A DNA stretch of 64,000 nucleotides from Streptomyces sp. TLI_235 (lineage in GTDB: Bacteria > Actinomycetota > Actinomycetes > Streptomycetales > Streptomycetaceae), in assembly GCA_002300355.1 (NCBI GenBank), contig NSGV01000001.1, positions 2,604,001 through 2,668,000 of the forward strand. Reading direction: 5' to 3'. This document shows, in pieces, positions 31,415 through 42,827 of this stretch (positions are counted from its first letter, which is position 1; the number at the start of each line of letters is the position of its first letter). Made by a program: the position numbers and the translations under genes. The notes beneath the pieces were generated by a model. It was not told where the DNA came from, did not search any database, and saw only the letters and a program-made list of their open reading frames with translations.

Positions 31415-32827
31415 TCAGTAGGCGCGGGCGACGATGGCGATGTTCCCGGCCTGGTCGTCGGCCTCCGGCACGGAGCCGTCGGCGGCGACGATGCAGCGCA
31501 CCGAGACGCCCTGCTCGGCCAGCTTGGCCTCGCCCTCCGGGCCGAGGTCGGCCCAGGAGATCCGGCCCCAGCCGGTGGCCGCGGCCTCGACGGCCTCCTC
31601 GATGCTCGCGACGTCGACCGTCCGGGCCTCGCGGCGCTCGCGGGACTGGCGGAGCAGCAGCGCCTGGTCCTCCTCCAGGATGCCGGGCACGATCGCGGCC
31701 AGGCCGTCCACCGAGACCGGCTCCTTGCCGCCGGCGATCCGGCGGACCAGCATCGCGGTGCCGTTCTCCAGGTCGCGCGGGCCGACCTCGATGCGCAGCG
31801 GGACGCCCTTGAGCTCCCAGTCGACGGCGCGGCGGCCGAACGGGGTGTCGGTGCGGTCGTCGACCACGACGCGGACACCGACGGCCTCCAGGGCGGCGCC
31901 GATCTCGCGGACCTTGGCGAGCACCGCGTCATCGCCCTTGATCGCCAGCACGACGGCCTGGACGGCGGCGAGGCGCGGCGGCACCCGCAGGCCGCTGTCG
32001 TCGCCGTGGGACATGATCAGGCCGCCGACCATGCGGGTGGAGACGCCCCAGGAGGTCTGCCAGACGTGCTCGCGCTCGGCACCCTGCAGCTGGTACGTGG
32101 TGTTGAACGCCTTGGCGAAGTTCTGGCCGAGCTCGTGGCTGGTGCCCATCTGCAGGGCCTTGCCGTCGCCCATCATGCCTTCGAGGGTGAGGGTGTTGAT
32201 GGCGCCGGCGAAGCGCTCGCGGGCGGTCTTGCGGCCGAGCACCACGTCGATGCCGAGCACGTTGGTCATGAAGTCGCCGTACACCTCGGTGTGGATGCGC
32301 GAGGCGTAGGCGCGGGCGTCCTCGTAGGTGGCGTGGGCGGTGTGGCCCTCCTGCCAGAGGAACTCGGTGGTGCGCAGGAAGACGCGCGGGCGGAGCTCCC
32401 AGCGGACGACGTTGGCCCACTGGTTGATCAGCAGCGGCAGGTCGCGGTGGCTCTGGACCCACTTGGAGAAGTACTCGTTGATGATCGTCTCGGAGGTGGG
32501 ACGGACGACGACCGGCTCCTCCAGCTCCTTGCCGCCGCCGTGGGTCACCACCGCGAGCTCAGGGGCGAAGCCCTCGACGTGCTCCGCCTCCTTGGTCAGG
32601 TAGGACTGCGGGATGAACATCGGGAAGTAGGCGTTCTGTGCGCCGGCCTTCTTGATGCGGGCGTCCATCTCCTGCTGCATCCGCTCCCACAGGCTGTACC
32701 CGTACGGTCGGATGACCATGGTGCCGCGCACCGGACCGTTGTCGGCCAGCTCGGCCTTGTTGATCAGGTCCTGGTACCAGCGGGGGAAGTCTTCCGACTG
32801 GGGGGTGAGTACGGGTGTCTTGGCCAT
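31415..32827 (-). CDS. proS: Prolyl-tRNA synthetase, short archaeal/eukaryotic type
   Basis: A 470-residue class II synthetase that charges tRNA-Pro. It lacks the ~180-residue editing insertion of the ordinary bacterial enzyme and matches the short eukaryote-like type: DFPRWYQDLINKAELAD, VRPTSETIINEYFSKW, RTTEFLWQEGHTAHAT and motif 3 near GGLIMSHGDDSGL. The C-terminus ends in Tyr as in that type. The ATG at 32827 (MAKTPVLTP) is conserved. In streptomycetes such an enzyme can coexist with a long bacterial ProRS; whether it is the only copy here is not visible. It stands alone, divergent from the methyltransferase gene. Confidence 0.9.
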   Translation of the reverse strand: MAKTPVLTPQSEDFPRWYQDLINKAELADNGPVRGTMVIRPYGYSLWERMQQEMDARIKKAGAQNAYFPMFIPQSYLTKEAEHVEGFAPELAVVTHGGGKELEEPVVVRPTSETIINEYFSKWVQSHRDLPLLINQWANVVRWELRPRVFLRTTEFLWQEGHTAHATYEDARAYASRIHTEVYGDFMTNVLGIDVVLGRKTARERFAGAINTLTLEGMMGDGKALQMGTSHELGQNFAKAFNTTYQLQGAEREHVWQTSWGVSTRMVGGLIMSHGDDSGLRVPPRLAAVQAVVLAIKGDDAVLAKVREIGAALEAVGVRVVVDDRTDTPFGRRAVDWELKGVPLRIEVGPRDLENGTAMLVRRIAGGKEPVSVDGLAAIVPGILEEDQALLLRQSRERREARTVDVASIEEAVEAAATGWGRISWADLGPEGEAKLAEQGVSVRCIVAADGSVPEADDQAGNIAIVARAY

Positions 32828-33026
32828 GGGGCAGATGGTACGGGGATCGGGGTGCCGATCGTGAATCCGTTTCACCAGCGCACTGCGGGGGCGCACGCCT
32901 CGGCGCACGGACACTCCCTGCACACCTCTGGACGGCAGCGCCCGACCGCTGTTCGCTGGGAGGCGGGGCGGGACACGACCGGGGGGAGCCGGAGCATCGG
33001 ACGCACACACCGAATGGGAGGCCGCG

Positions 33027-33845
33027 ATGGCTTCAGCGCAGGTGACCGCCACGACCGCGCAGCGCCCGCACGCGGGCGGCGGAGCGGGGTCGCACGGTCG
33101 GGCGCGTGACTGGGCGGAGATCCAGGAGCGGATGCTGGTGCCGCTCTACCAGGCGGTATACCGGCGGTTGGAGGTCGGGCCGGCGACCAGCCTGCTCGGT
33201 CTCGGCTGCCGCTCGGGGCTCGCCCTGCTGCTCGCCGCGGACCGCGGCGCGCAGGTCGCCGGACTGGAGCCGGAGGCGGAGCTGCGCGAACTCGCGGAGG
33301 GCCGGCGGCTGCGGGTGGCGGGTGTCGGCGGCATCGACCGGTCGGGCCAACCCGTCCCCCGCTCGGCGTATTCGCTGGTCACTGTTTTCGAGGAGCTCGC
33401 CTACGTGGCGGATCCCGCCGTCCTGGTGCTGGAGGCGGCGACGCTCACCCTGCAGGGCGGGCACGTGGTGCTGGCCGGCTGGGGGCCGCCGGAGCGGTGC
33501 GAGAGCGCGAGCGTGCTGGAGGTGGCCCGGCGCCGCTCGGCCCGGGTCCCCGCCCGCGACCCGTTCGCGCTGAGCGCCCCCGGCGCACTGGAGGAGCTGT
33601 GCGCCGGCGTGGGGCTCCGGCCCGCCGGCAGCGGCCGGGTCAGCTGCCCCTTCGCCTACCCGGACCTCGACAGCGCCGTCCGCGGCATGCTCTCGACCGG
33701 CCTGTACGGGGGCGCGATCGAGGAGTGGGGGCCGGCGCTGGTGACCAAGGAGCTGGAGGAGGCGCTGCACCCCTTCGTTCAGGCGGACGCCTCGGTGCGG
33801 ATGGCCAACGTGTTCCGGTACGTGGTGGCCGAGCAGCCGCGCTGA
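33027..33845 (+). CDS. SAM-dependent methyltransferase-like protein
   Basis: A 272-residue class I Rossmann protein. The glycine motif reads LLGLGCRSGLALLLAA (about 57-72), followed by an acidic end of strand 2 (GLEPEAELRELA) and a motif II-like SLVTVFEELAYV. GGGAGG lies 6 bases before the ATG. The target is unknown; no neighbour fixes a pathway. The family often carries this layout in streptomycetes near ffh. It is one of the few rightward genes in this stretch. Confidence 0.7.
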   Translation: MASAQVTATTAQRPHAGGGAGSHGRARDWAEIQERMLVPLYQAVYRRLEVGPATSLLGLGCRSGLALLLAADRGAQVAGLEPEAELRELAEGRRLRVAGVGGIDRSGQPVPRSAYSLVTVFEELAYVADPAVLVLEAATLTLQGGHVVLAGWGPPERCESASVLEVARRRSARVPARDPFALSAPGALEELCAGVGLRPAGSGRVSCPFAYPDLDSAVRGMLSTGLYGGAIEEWGPALVTKELEEALHPFVQADASVRMANVFRYVVAEQPR

Positions 33846-33915
33846 TCCGTTGCGGCCCGGGGCGGGCGCCGCCGCCCCGGGCCCGGCGCGCGGTGGCTCC
33901 CCGCCCGGCCGCGGT

Positions 33916-34458
33916 TCAGCGGTCGAGCGGGGTCCACTCCTCGGCGGTCAGCGCGTACCGCTCGTGGTCGCGCCAGGCGCCGGAGAGGAACAGCATCCGC
34001 GGGGTGAAGCCCTCGTGCCGGAAGCCGAGCCGCTCGGCCAGGGCGACGGAGCGGACGTTGTCGGGCTGCACATTGATCTCCAGCCGGTGCAGGCCGAGCC
34101 CGCCGCGCTCGCCCGGGGCGAAGCAGCGGTCGACCACCAGCCGCATGCCCTCGGTCATCCGCCCGGTGCCCGCGTAGGGCAGGTAGGAGTCGTAGCCGAG
34201 GGCGCCGTTGCAGAAGCGGCCCATCACGATGTTGGCCACGTTGCACTTGCCGACGAGCCCGCCGCTGGCGACGTCCTCGATCAGGAAGGTGCGCAGGCCG
34301 GGGCCCTGACGGTCCAGCAGCTCGGCGAGGCCGTCCGGCTCCACCGGGTTCCAGCGCCCTATGTGGTCGGCCGAGCGCCGCACCGCCTCGGCGTACGGGG
34401 CCACGTCGTCCGGTCGGGGTTCCCTGATCCTCACTCGCACACCACCATCATCGGCCAT
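33916..34458 (-). CDS. GNAT acetyltransferase, RimJ/RimL-like
   Basis: A 180-residue acetyltransferase of the RimJ/RimL group, which transfers acetyl from acetyl-CoA to N-terminal amines or small amines. Seen: RIREPRPDDVAPYAEAVRRS at the start, GLVGKCNVANIV, ALGYDSYLPYAGTGRMTEGM (the acetyl-CoA loop) and LHRLEINVQPDNVRSVALAERLGFRHEG. The ATG at 34458 is used. It is separated from ffh by a strong hairpin. Its target is unknown. Confidence 0.85.
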   Translation of the reverse strand: MADDGGVRVRIREPRPDDVAPYAEAVRRSADHIGRWNPVEPDGLAELLDRQGPGLRTFLIEDVASGGLVGKCNVANIVMGRFCNGALGYDSYLPYAGTGRMTEGMRLVVDRCFAPGERGGLGLHRLEINVQPDNVRSVALAERLGFRHEGFTPRMLFLSGAWRDHERYALTAEEWTPLDR

Positions 34459-34516
34459 GGGTGCGGGCGGGCGCCGGACGGGTCGTTCGCACAGCGCGGC
34501 AGGCATCCGGAAAACG

Positions 34517-34559
34517 CCGCCGGCCCGCCGCCCCGGGCGAGGGGGCGGCGGGCCGGCGG
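34517..34559. terminator. Long GC hairpin between ffh and the acetyltransferase
   Basis: CCGCCGGCCCGCCGCCCC (34517-34534) pairs perfectly with its complement at 34542-34559, an 18-bp stem with a 7-base loop, right after the ffh stop (leftward). Confidence 0.65.
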
Positions 34560-34577
34560 GCCGGCGGGCGGGGACCG

Positions 34578-36149
34578 TCAGAGCAGGTCCTTGAACTCCT
34601 TGGGCAGTTCGAAGTCGGCCGGGCCCTTGCCCGCGCCGAGGCCGAAGGCGCCGCCCGGGGCGGCCTGCTGCGGGCCCTGGCCGCCGGCCCCGAGGGCGCG
34701 GCGCTCGGCGGCGGCCGCCTCCTCCTGGGCCCGCTTCAGCGGGTTGCCGGACTTGCGCTTGCCCTTGGCGGCCGGGGCCTTCTTGGCGGACTTCTTGCCG
34801 CCGCCGCCCATGCCGGGGATGCCCGGCATGCCGGGGATGCCCTTGCCGGAGGCCATGGCGGACATCATCTTGCGGGCCTCGAAGAACCGCTCGACGAGGT
34901 TGTTGACCTCGCCGACCTGGACGCCCGAGCCCTTGGCGATGCGCAGCCGGCGCGAGCCGTTGATCATCTTCGGGTCGGTGCGCTCGGCGGGGGTCATCGA
35001 CTTGATGATCGCGCCGACGCGGTTGACGTCCTTGTCGTCGATGTTGTTGATCTGGTCGCGGATCTGACCCATGCCGGGCAGCATGCCGAGCAGCTTGGAG
35101 ATCGAGCCCATCTTCTGGACCTGCTCCAGCTGCGACAGGAAGTCGTCGAGCGTGAAGTCCTTGCCGCCGCCCTGGAGCTTGGAGGCCATCTTCTCGGCCT
35201 CGGCCTGCGAGAAGGTCTGCTCGGCCTTCTCGATGAGCGACAGCATGTCGCCCATGCCGAGGATGCGCGAGGCCATCCGGTCCGGGTGGAAGGCGTCGAA
35301 GTCGTCGACCTTCTCGCCGTTGGAGGCGAACATGATCTGGCGGCCGGTCACGTGGGCGACCGAGAGGGCGGCGCCGCCGCGGGCGTCGCCGTCGAGCTTG
35401 GAGAGCACGACGCCGGTGAAGTCGACGCCCTCCAGGAAGGCCTGCGCGGTGGTGACCGCGTCCTGGCCGACCATCGCGTCGACGACGAACAGGACCTCGT
35501 CGGGCTGGACGGCGGCCCGGATGTCGGCGGCCTGCTGCATCATCTCGGCGTCGATGCCGAGGCGGCCGGCGGTGTCGACGATGACGACGTCGTACTGCTT
35601 CTGCTTGGCGTACTCGATCGAGTCGCGGGCGACCTTGACCGGGTCGCCGACGCCGTTGCCCGGCTCGGGGCCGTAGAAGGCCACGCCGGCCCGCTCGGCG
35701 ACGACGCCGAGCTGGTTGACCGCGTTGGGGCGCTGGAGGTCGCAGGCGACCAGCAGGGGGGTGTGCTTCTGGCTCTTGAGCCAGTGGCCGAGCTTTCCGG
35801 CGAGGGTGGTCTTACCGGCACCCTGCAGACCGGCCAGCATGATCACGGTCGGGCCGGTCTTGGCGTACCGCAGGCGGCGGGTCTCGCCACCGAGGATGCT
35901 GATGAGCTCCTCGTTGACGATCTTGATGATCTGCTGCGCCGGGTTCAGCGCGCCGGAAACCTCCGCGCCGAGGGCGCGGTCCTTGACCTGCTTGATGAAG
36001 GCCCGCACCACCGGCAGCGCGACATCCGCCTCCAGCAGCGCGATCCGGATCTCGCGGGCGGTGGCGTCGATGTCCGCCTCGCTGAGGCGGCCCTTGCCCC
36101 GGAGGTTCTTGAACGTCGCTGCGAGGCGGTCGGAGAGAGTGTCGAACAC
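34578..36149 (-). CDS. ffh: Signal recognition particle protein Ffh
   Basis: A 523-residue SRP GTPase that binds signal sequences and targets ribosomes to FtsY. N domain 1-85; G domain with GLQGAGKTT (G1), DTAGRLGID (G3) and KLDGDARGG; then the Met-rich M domain (MGSISKLLGMLPGMGQ ... RRLRIAKGSG). A ~75-residue Gly/Lys/Ala-rich tail (after GIPGMPGIPGMGGGGKK) extends past the E. coli protein's end. GTG 36149 (MFDTLSDRLAATFKNL) is conserved. Confidence 0.97.
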   Translation of the reverse strand: MFDTLSDRLAATFKNLRGKGRLSEADIDATAREIRIALLEADVALPVVRAFIKQVKDRALGAEVSGALNPAQQIIKIVNEELISILGGETRRLRYAKTGPTVIMLAGLQGAGKTTLAGKLGHWLKSQKHTPLLVACDLQRPNAVNQLGVVAERAGVAFYGPEPGNGVGDPVKVARDSIEYAKQKQYDVVIVDTAGRLGIDAEMMQQAADIRAAVQPDEVLFVVDAMVGQDAVTTAQAFLEGVDFTGVVLSKLDGDARGGAALSVAHVTGRQIMFASNGEKVDDFDAFHPDRMASRILGMGDMLSLIEKAEQTFSQAEAEKMASKLQGGGKDFTLDDFLSQLEQVQKMGSISKLLGMLPGMGQIRDQINNIDDKDVNRVGAIIKSMTPAERTDPKMINGSRRLRIAKGSGVQVGEVNNLVERFFEARKMMSAMASGKGIPGMPGIPGMGGGGKKSAKKAPAAKGKRKSGNPLKRAQEEAAAAERRALGAGGQGPQQAAPGGAFGLGAGKGPADFELPKEFKDLL

Positions 36150-36281
36150 GTCGGTCGCGGGTCCCTTGCGGCATCGGTATGGGTACTGTCGTCGCCCCCC
36201 AGGGTATCGGGCCGCCCGGCGAACGGTCTCCACCCCGGTCGTCCGGCGGCCGCACACGCGCCCCGGCCGCCGGCCGCGGGC

Positions 36282-38723
36282 TCAGCCGAGGGCCTCCTGG
36301 ACCGCTCTGGCCACCTGCGTCGCACGCGCCGCGGCCAGCGGCAGGCCCTCGGCGTCGGTGACGTAGAAGGCGTCCACCGCGTCCGCGCCGAGCGTGGAGA
36401 CGTACGCGGCGCGCACCCGGACCCCGGCCGCGTCCAGGGCCCGGCCGATCCGGTGCAGCAGGCCGGGCGCGTCGTGCGCGCGGACCTCCAGGATGGTGGC
36501 GCTGGTGGACGCGCCGGGGGCCACCGAGACGACCGGCGGCGGGGCGGCGATGCCGCGCCGCCGGGGTGCGGCGGCGTCGCGCTCGGCGAGCTTGCGGGCG
36601 ACGTCCAGCGAGCCGTCCAGGGCCCGGCGCAGGTCGGCGCGGAGCCGGGCCGCCTCCGGCAGTTCGCCGTACTCGGCGGCGACCGTCCAGGAGAGCAGCA
36701 GCACCGGGCCGGCACCGATCGGGTCGAGCTCGCGCAGCGAGGCGGAGCGGACGGTGAGCCGGTGCAGGGCGAGGACGCCCGCGACCGTGCCGAGCAGGCC
36801 GGGCCGGTCCGGGATGGCCAGGGTGAGCTCGACGCCCATCGGCTCGGTGCCGGTGGTGTCCTGCTCGGTGTGGGCGTGCAGCGAGAGCGCGGGCGCACCG
36901 GTGCGGGCGGCCTCCACGGCGAGCCGCTCCTCCTCGGCGGTGGGGTCGCCGGCCGGCGGGTGGCTGACGCCGCCGGCCAGCCGGGCGGCCGCCCGGGCGA
37001 CCAGGTTGCCGACCAGCGAGGCGCGCCAGCTGCTCCAGGCGGCCGGGCCGGTGGCGGTGGCGTCGGCCTCGGTCAGGGCGTGCAGCAGCTCCAGGTGCGG
37101 CAGGGTGCCGACGACCTTGGTGATGGCGTCGACGGTGGCCGGGTCGTCCGGGTCCCGGCGGGTGGCGGTGTCGACCAGGGTGAGGTGGTGGCGGACCAGC
37201 AGGGCGAGGGTGTCGGTGTCGTTCTTGTCGAAGCCCATCCGGGCGGCGACGTCGCGGACGATGACCTCGCCGGCCTCCGAATGGTCGCCGGGCCAGCCCT
37301 TGCCGATGTCGTGCAGCAGGGCGGCGACCAGCAGCAGGTCGGGGCGGGCCACCCGGCGGGTCATCGCGGCGGCCCGCACCGCGGTCTCGATCAGGTGCCG
37401 GTCGACCGTCCAGCGGTGCACGGCGTTGCGCTGCGGGCGGCAGCGCACCCGCTCCCAGTCGGGCAGCAGCCGGGTGATCAGCCCCTCCGCCTCCAGGGCC
37501 TCCCAGACCGGCAGACAGGCCTCGCCGGCGCCGAGCAGGGTGATCAGCTGCTCGCGGGCCTCGTCCGGCCAGGGCACCGGCAGCGGCTTGGTCTCGGCGG
37601 CCAGCCGCCGGACGGTGGCGTACGCGACGGTGAGACCGGCCTGGGCGGCCGCGGCGGCGGCACGCAGCGGCAGGACCGGGTCCTGGGCGGGGCGGGCGCC
37701 CTGGGCGAGCACGGCCTCGCCGTCCTGCTCGACGACGCCCTCGGCGAGCGGGCGGCGGTCCACGACCCCCTTGGCGACGGCGCCCGCGCCGCGGCCGGTG
37801 CCGCTGAACGGGAAGGCGATCCGGGAGAGCCGGCGGCCGCGGCCGCTGCGGGCGGCGAGCACCCGCTCGACGGCGCGCCAGGTGACGTCGGAGGCGTAGG
37901 TGATGGTTCGGGCCGCCTCGTAGACCTGTCGGAGCAGGGTGTCGGCGTCGAGGACGCCGAGCCGGGCGGCGACCTGGTCCTGGTCCTGCAGGCTGAGCCG
38001 CTCGGTGGCGCGGCCGGTGGTGAGGTGCAGGGCGTCGCGGACGTCGGCGAGCCGGGCGGCGGCGGCCTCCAGGCCGTCGCGAGGCGCGTCGGCGAGCCAG
38101 GTGGCGGCGACGGCGTTGAGGGCGACGACGTCCCGCAGGCCGCCGCGGGCCTCCTTGAGGTCGGGTTCGAGGAGGAAGGAGAGCTCGCCGTGGCGTTCGG
38201 CGCGCTCGGCGGAGAGCTGCTGGAGTTCGGGCAGCCGGGCGGCGGCGCCGGCCCGCCAGTCGGCGAGCAGGGTGGAGCGCAGCGAGGCGGTGAGGGCGGC
38301 GTCGCCGGCGAGGTGGCGGGCGTCCAGCAGGCCGAGCTGGGCCTTGAGGTCCTCCGCTGCGACGGCGCGGGCCTCGTCGAGGGTGCGCACCGAGTGGTCG
38401 AGGGCGGCGCCGGAGTCCCAGACCGGGTACCAGATCCGCTCGGGCAACCGGGGGTCGATCGGGCCCTCGTGGAGCAGCAGGACGTCGAGGTCGCTGCGCG
38501 GGGAGAGCTCGCCGCGGCCGTAGCCGCCGACGGCGACCAGGGCGGTGCCGGCGGGGGCGCCGGCGTCCCGGTAGAGCCCGGTGAGCCAGCCGTCGGTGAG
38601 CCGGGCGAGCGCGGTGCGGCGGGCGGCCCCGCCGAGACCGGGGTCGGCGAGCAGCCGGGTGCGCGCGGCGCCGTGGTCGTCCGGGCGGGCCGGGTCGGAG
38701 GGGTGGGCTTCGGTCGTCGTCAC
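36282..38723 (-). CDS. glnD: PII uridylyl/adenylyltransferase GlnD
   Basis: An 813-residue bifunctional enzyme that modifies the PII protein by nitrogen status; in actinobacteria it adenylylates GlnK on Tyr51. It shows the nucleotidyltransferase motif VGGYGRGELSPRSDLDVLLLHEG, an HD domain (LLHDIGKGWPGDHSEAGEVIV) and two C-terminal ACT domains (LTLAIPDRPGLLGTVAGVLALH and LEVRAHDAPGLLHRIGRALD). GTG 38723 (MTTTEAHPS) is preferred over the ATG at 38795, which has no ribosome site. It is the third gene of amtB-glnK-glnD. Confidence 0.95.
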   Translation of the reverse strand: MTTTEAHPSDPARPDDHGAARTRLLADPGLGGAARRTALARLTDGWLTGLYRDAGAPAGTALVAVGGYGRGELSPRSDLDVLLLHEGPIDPRLPERIWYPVWDSGAALDHSVRTLDEARAVAAEDLKAQLGLLDARHLAGDAALTASLRSTLLADWRAGAAARLPELQQLSAERAERHGELSFLLEPDLKEARGGLRDVVALNAVAATWLADAPRDGLEAAAARLADVRDALHLTTGRATERLSLQDQDQVAARLGVLDADTLLRQVYEAARTITYASDVTWRAVERVLAARSGRGRRLSRIAFPFSGTGRGAGAVAKGVVDRRPLAEGVVEQDGEAVLAQGARPAQDPVLPLRAAAAAAQAGLTVAYATVRRLAAETKPLPVPWPDEAREQLITLLGAGEACLPVWEALEAEGLITRLLPDWERVRCRPQRNAVHRWTVDRHLIETAVRAAAMTRRVARPDLLLVAALLHDIGKGWPGDHSEAGEVIVRDVAARMGFDKNDTDTLALLVRHHLTLVDTATRRDPDDPATVDAITKVVGTLPHLELLHALTEADATATGPAAWSSWRASLVGNLVARAAARLAGGVSHPPAGDPTAEEERLAVEAARTGAPALSLHAHTEQDTTGTEPMGVELTLAIPDRPGLLGTVAGVLALHRLTVRSASLRELDPIGAGPVLLLSWTVAAEYGELPEAARLRADLRRALDGSLDVARKLAERDAAAPRRRGIAAPPPVVSVAPGASTSATILEVRAHDAPGLLHRIGRALDAAGVRVRAAYVSTLGADAVDAFYVTDAEGLPLAAARATQVARAVQEALG

Positions 38724-38813
38724 GTCAAAGTTCCCATCCGTGGGGCGGGGGCCGGATACGCCTCCGGCGGACCTGCCGGTGGGCAGGTCCGCCATGAGCG
38801 TGTGGTGCTGATG

Positions 38814-40471
<1,658 letters not shown>

Positions 40472-40589
40472 CGGCGTCTCCTCGTGAATGGAAGCCGCTC
40501 CACACCCGGGATCCCTGTCCCGTTCCACCCGGGGTGTCGGCGATGTGAAGGAGAGTGCCGAAGGCTGATTTCGGCCGATGCGGCTCGAT

Positions 40590-40636
40590 GTTTCGCCCCC
40601 GTGACGCAACCAACGGGGGCGTTACGAGCACGTGAA
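40590..40636 (-). promoter_or_regulatory. GlnR boxes upstream of amtB
   Basis: On the minus strand GTCAC-N6-GAAAC (40605-40590) matches the GlnR pattern GTnAC-N6-GAAAC exactly, and TTCAC-N6-GTAAC (40636-40621) is a second, weaker pair just upstream. GlnR controls amtB-glnK-glnD in S. coelicolor. The remaining bases between amtB and nsdA (40472-40825) hold no gene. Confidence 0.65.
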
Positions 40637-40825
40637 CCACGGCCGTGCCATGACAGATCTGCGTTACCGTTCCGCCGCTCGGTACAGCGGGTACGGGAGG
40701 GTTCACCGACCGTGGAGGCCCGGGGGCGAAGGGCGGGGGAGCCCGTACGGATACGTAGCCGCACGGACCCCCACGGTCGGGGTCGGGGGCGAGGATGGCC
40801 GAAAGCGGCCCCTCGCGGGCGGTGG

Positions 40826-42280
40826 TCAGACCGCCGAGGCGAACTCCGGGATGTCCTGCACCACGCGCTCGGCCAGCCGGGCGACCTCGGGCACGCCCTT
40901 GTACTGGCGGTTGGCGGCCTCGGTGGTCTTGCGCACGCGGGTGTTGAGCCGCTCCGAGCGGACCTTGGTGGCGATGTCGACGGCCTGCTCGGCCATCACC
41001 GCCGCCTGCTCCGGCTCGTTCTGCAGCAGGTGGACGCTGGCCATGCCGATCAGATTGAACGCGTAGCTGCGGACGTGCTCGCCGTCCTGCCGGAACAGGT
41101 CGACGGCGCGCTCCATCACCGGGGCGGACATCGAGGCGTACAGCTGGCTGCGGCTGGAGTGGTAGGCCAGGTCGCGGAACGAGTGCGCGTTCTCCGCGTT
41201 GAGCTCGGCCTCGGAGAAGAACCGGAGCCAGTTCGGGTCGGCGTCCCCGGCGCGGCAGTCGCTGAAGGTGTCCTCGGCGAGCCGGGCGGCCCGGGCGCAG
41301 CGGTTGACCTCGCCGATGGTGGAGTAGGCGCGGGCCTCCATCGCGTACAGCAGCGCCTGCTGGCGGGGGGTGGCGGTGTCGCGGCTGCCGTACTGGGCGA
41401 GGTGGATGAGCTCCAGTGCGTCCTCGCCGCGGTTGAGGTGGATCATCTGGCGGCTCATGTCGGTCAGGATGAGGGCGCCGAACGGGCGGTCCCCAGCTTC
41501 CTTGGCGGCATGGAGGGCCAACACGTAGTACTTCTGCGCGCTGGGGTGCATGCCGACGTCGTAGGACATCCAGCCGGCCAGGTGGGCGAGTTCGGCGGTG
41601 AGCCGGAACAGCCGCTTGGTGGTGGGCTCGGGGTAGGACTCCTGGAGGAGGTCGGTGACCTCGTGGAGCTGGCCGACCACGGCCTTGCGGCGCAGGCCGC
41701 CGCCGTTCTGCGCGTCCCACTGGCGGAACATCACCGTGGTCTGCTCGAGGAGTTGGAGCTCGGGCTCGGAGAGCCGGCCGGTGTAGGGCTCGCCGCCGTT
41801 GGCGGCGGTGAGGATCGGGGTCGGCGCGCCGCCGGGGCCGGGGGTGAGCCAGCGCTGCATGGGCTCGATGAGGGCGGCGCCGGCGGTCAGGGCGAGCGAG
41901 GTGCCCAGGAAGCCGCGGCGGTTGAGCATCAGGTCGCTGCGCGAGTACTCGCTGATCAGCTGGACGGTCTGGTCGCCGCTCCACGGCAGGTCGACGCCGC
42001 CGCCGACGGTGGAGACCGGGACGGCGGTGCGCAGGCCGAGCTCCTCGATCGAGACCACCGAGCCGAAGCGCTCGGAGAACAGCTCGGACAAGATCTTCGG
42101 GATGGGCTCGCGCGGTTGCTCGCCGTCGAGCCAGCGGCGCACCCGGGAGGTGTCGGTGCTGACGTGGTGGGCGCCGATCTGGCGGGCCCTGCGGTTGACC
42201 TGACGCGCCAACTCGCCCTTGGACCAGCCGCTTCGGGCGAACCACGACGTCAGCTTCTCGTTCGGTTGCTTCTCTCCCAT
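40826..42280 (-). CDS. nsdA: NsdA, negative regulator of sporulation and antibiotic production
   Basis: A 484-residue protein matching the streptomycete NsdA, whose loss raises antibiotic output and sporulation in S. coelicolor. It has a helix-turn-helix-like N-terminus (KGELARQVNRRARQIG ... VRRWLDGEQPRE), then a twin-arginine-like MLNRRGFLGTSLALTAGAAL segment, and TPR-like repeats (about 200-450). The ATG at 42280 (MGEKQPNEKL) is conserved. As in S. coelicolor, it lies next to amtB. The 548-bp gap to the next gene is promoter space for both divergent genes, with nothing else recognised. Confidence 0.88.
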   Translation of the reverse strand: MGEKQPNEKLTSWFARSGWSKGELARQVNRRARQIGAHHVSTDTSRVRRWLDGEQPREPIPKILSELFSERFGSVVSIEELGLRTAVPVSTVGGGVDLPWSGDQTVQLISEYSRSDLMLNRRGFLGTSLALTAGAALIEPMQRWLTPGPGGAPTPILTAANGGEPYTGRLSEPELQLLEQTTVMFRQWDAQNGGGLRRKAVVGQLHEVTDLLQESYPEPTTKRLFRLTAELAHLAGWMSYDVGMHPSAQKYYVLALHAAKEAGDRPFGALILTDMSRQMIHLNRGEDALELIHLAQYGSRDTATPRQQALLYAMEARAYSTIGEVNRCARAARLAEDTFSDCRAGDADPNWLRFFSEAELNAENAHSFRDLAYHSSRSQLYASMSAPVMERAVDLFRQDGEHVRSYAFNLIGMASVHLLQNEPEQAAVMAEQAVDIATKVRSERLNTRVRKTTEAANRQYKGVPEVARLAERVVQDIPEFASAV

Positions 42281-42827
42281 GGGAACGCCCCATCCCGCCC
42301 GGCCCCGCACTGGGCCCCGCTCGTGGTGCCCGATCGGTTCGGGCGCTTGCTCGACGTACCGTGCCTGCTCGACTGCCGAGGAGGCGGACCCTCGTACTGT
42401 GGACGGTCCGCTGTGCTCCGTGTGCCGAACGTAACGTGATTTCCGCCATCCGGGGGAGCACCGCCGAGGAAACGCCACCCTTCGCCACCCCTGGGAGTGA
42501 ACAAAGAGTGGCCGGGTCGCGCTTCACTGGTAGCCGGTTCGCAGTGACCCCGGCACACGCCCGACGGATGGCTCCCGCCCTGGGGGCGGATCAACTGCCG
42601 TCGATGCTACCGGTTTTGACGGATCGCCAGAGGACGGAGGAACCCTCGTGCGACAGCGACCTCCCGGTATCCGCAGCTCCGGGGCCCGCCGGCTGCTGGA
42701 ACGCGCGACACGAATCGGAGCGCGTCCGACAGCGCGCGCCGCCGGTGCACCACCCGCACCGCGCGTGACTGCCGACGCACCGTCACAGTCCCGTAACCAC
42801 CGGCATCCAGAACCTGTTGGGGGAGGC

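Noticed and set aside
42361..42768. A 135-codon frame in the nsdA upstream gap
   Set aside because: No ribosome site and no protein-like pattern; more likely promoter DNA for the divergent genes.
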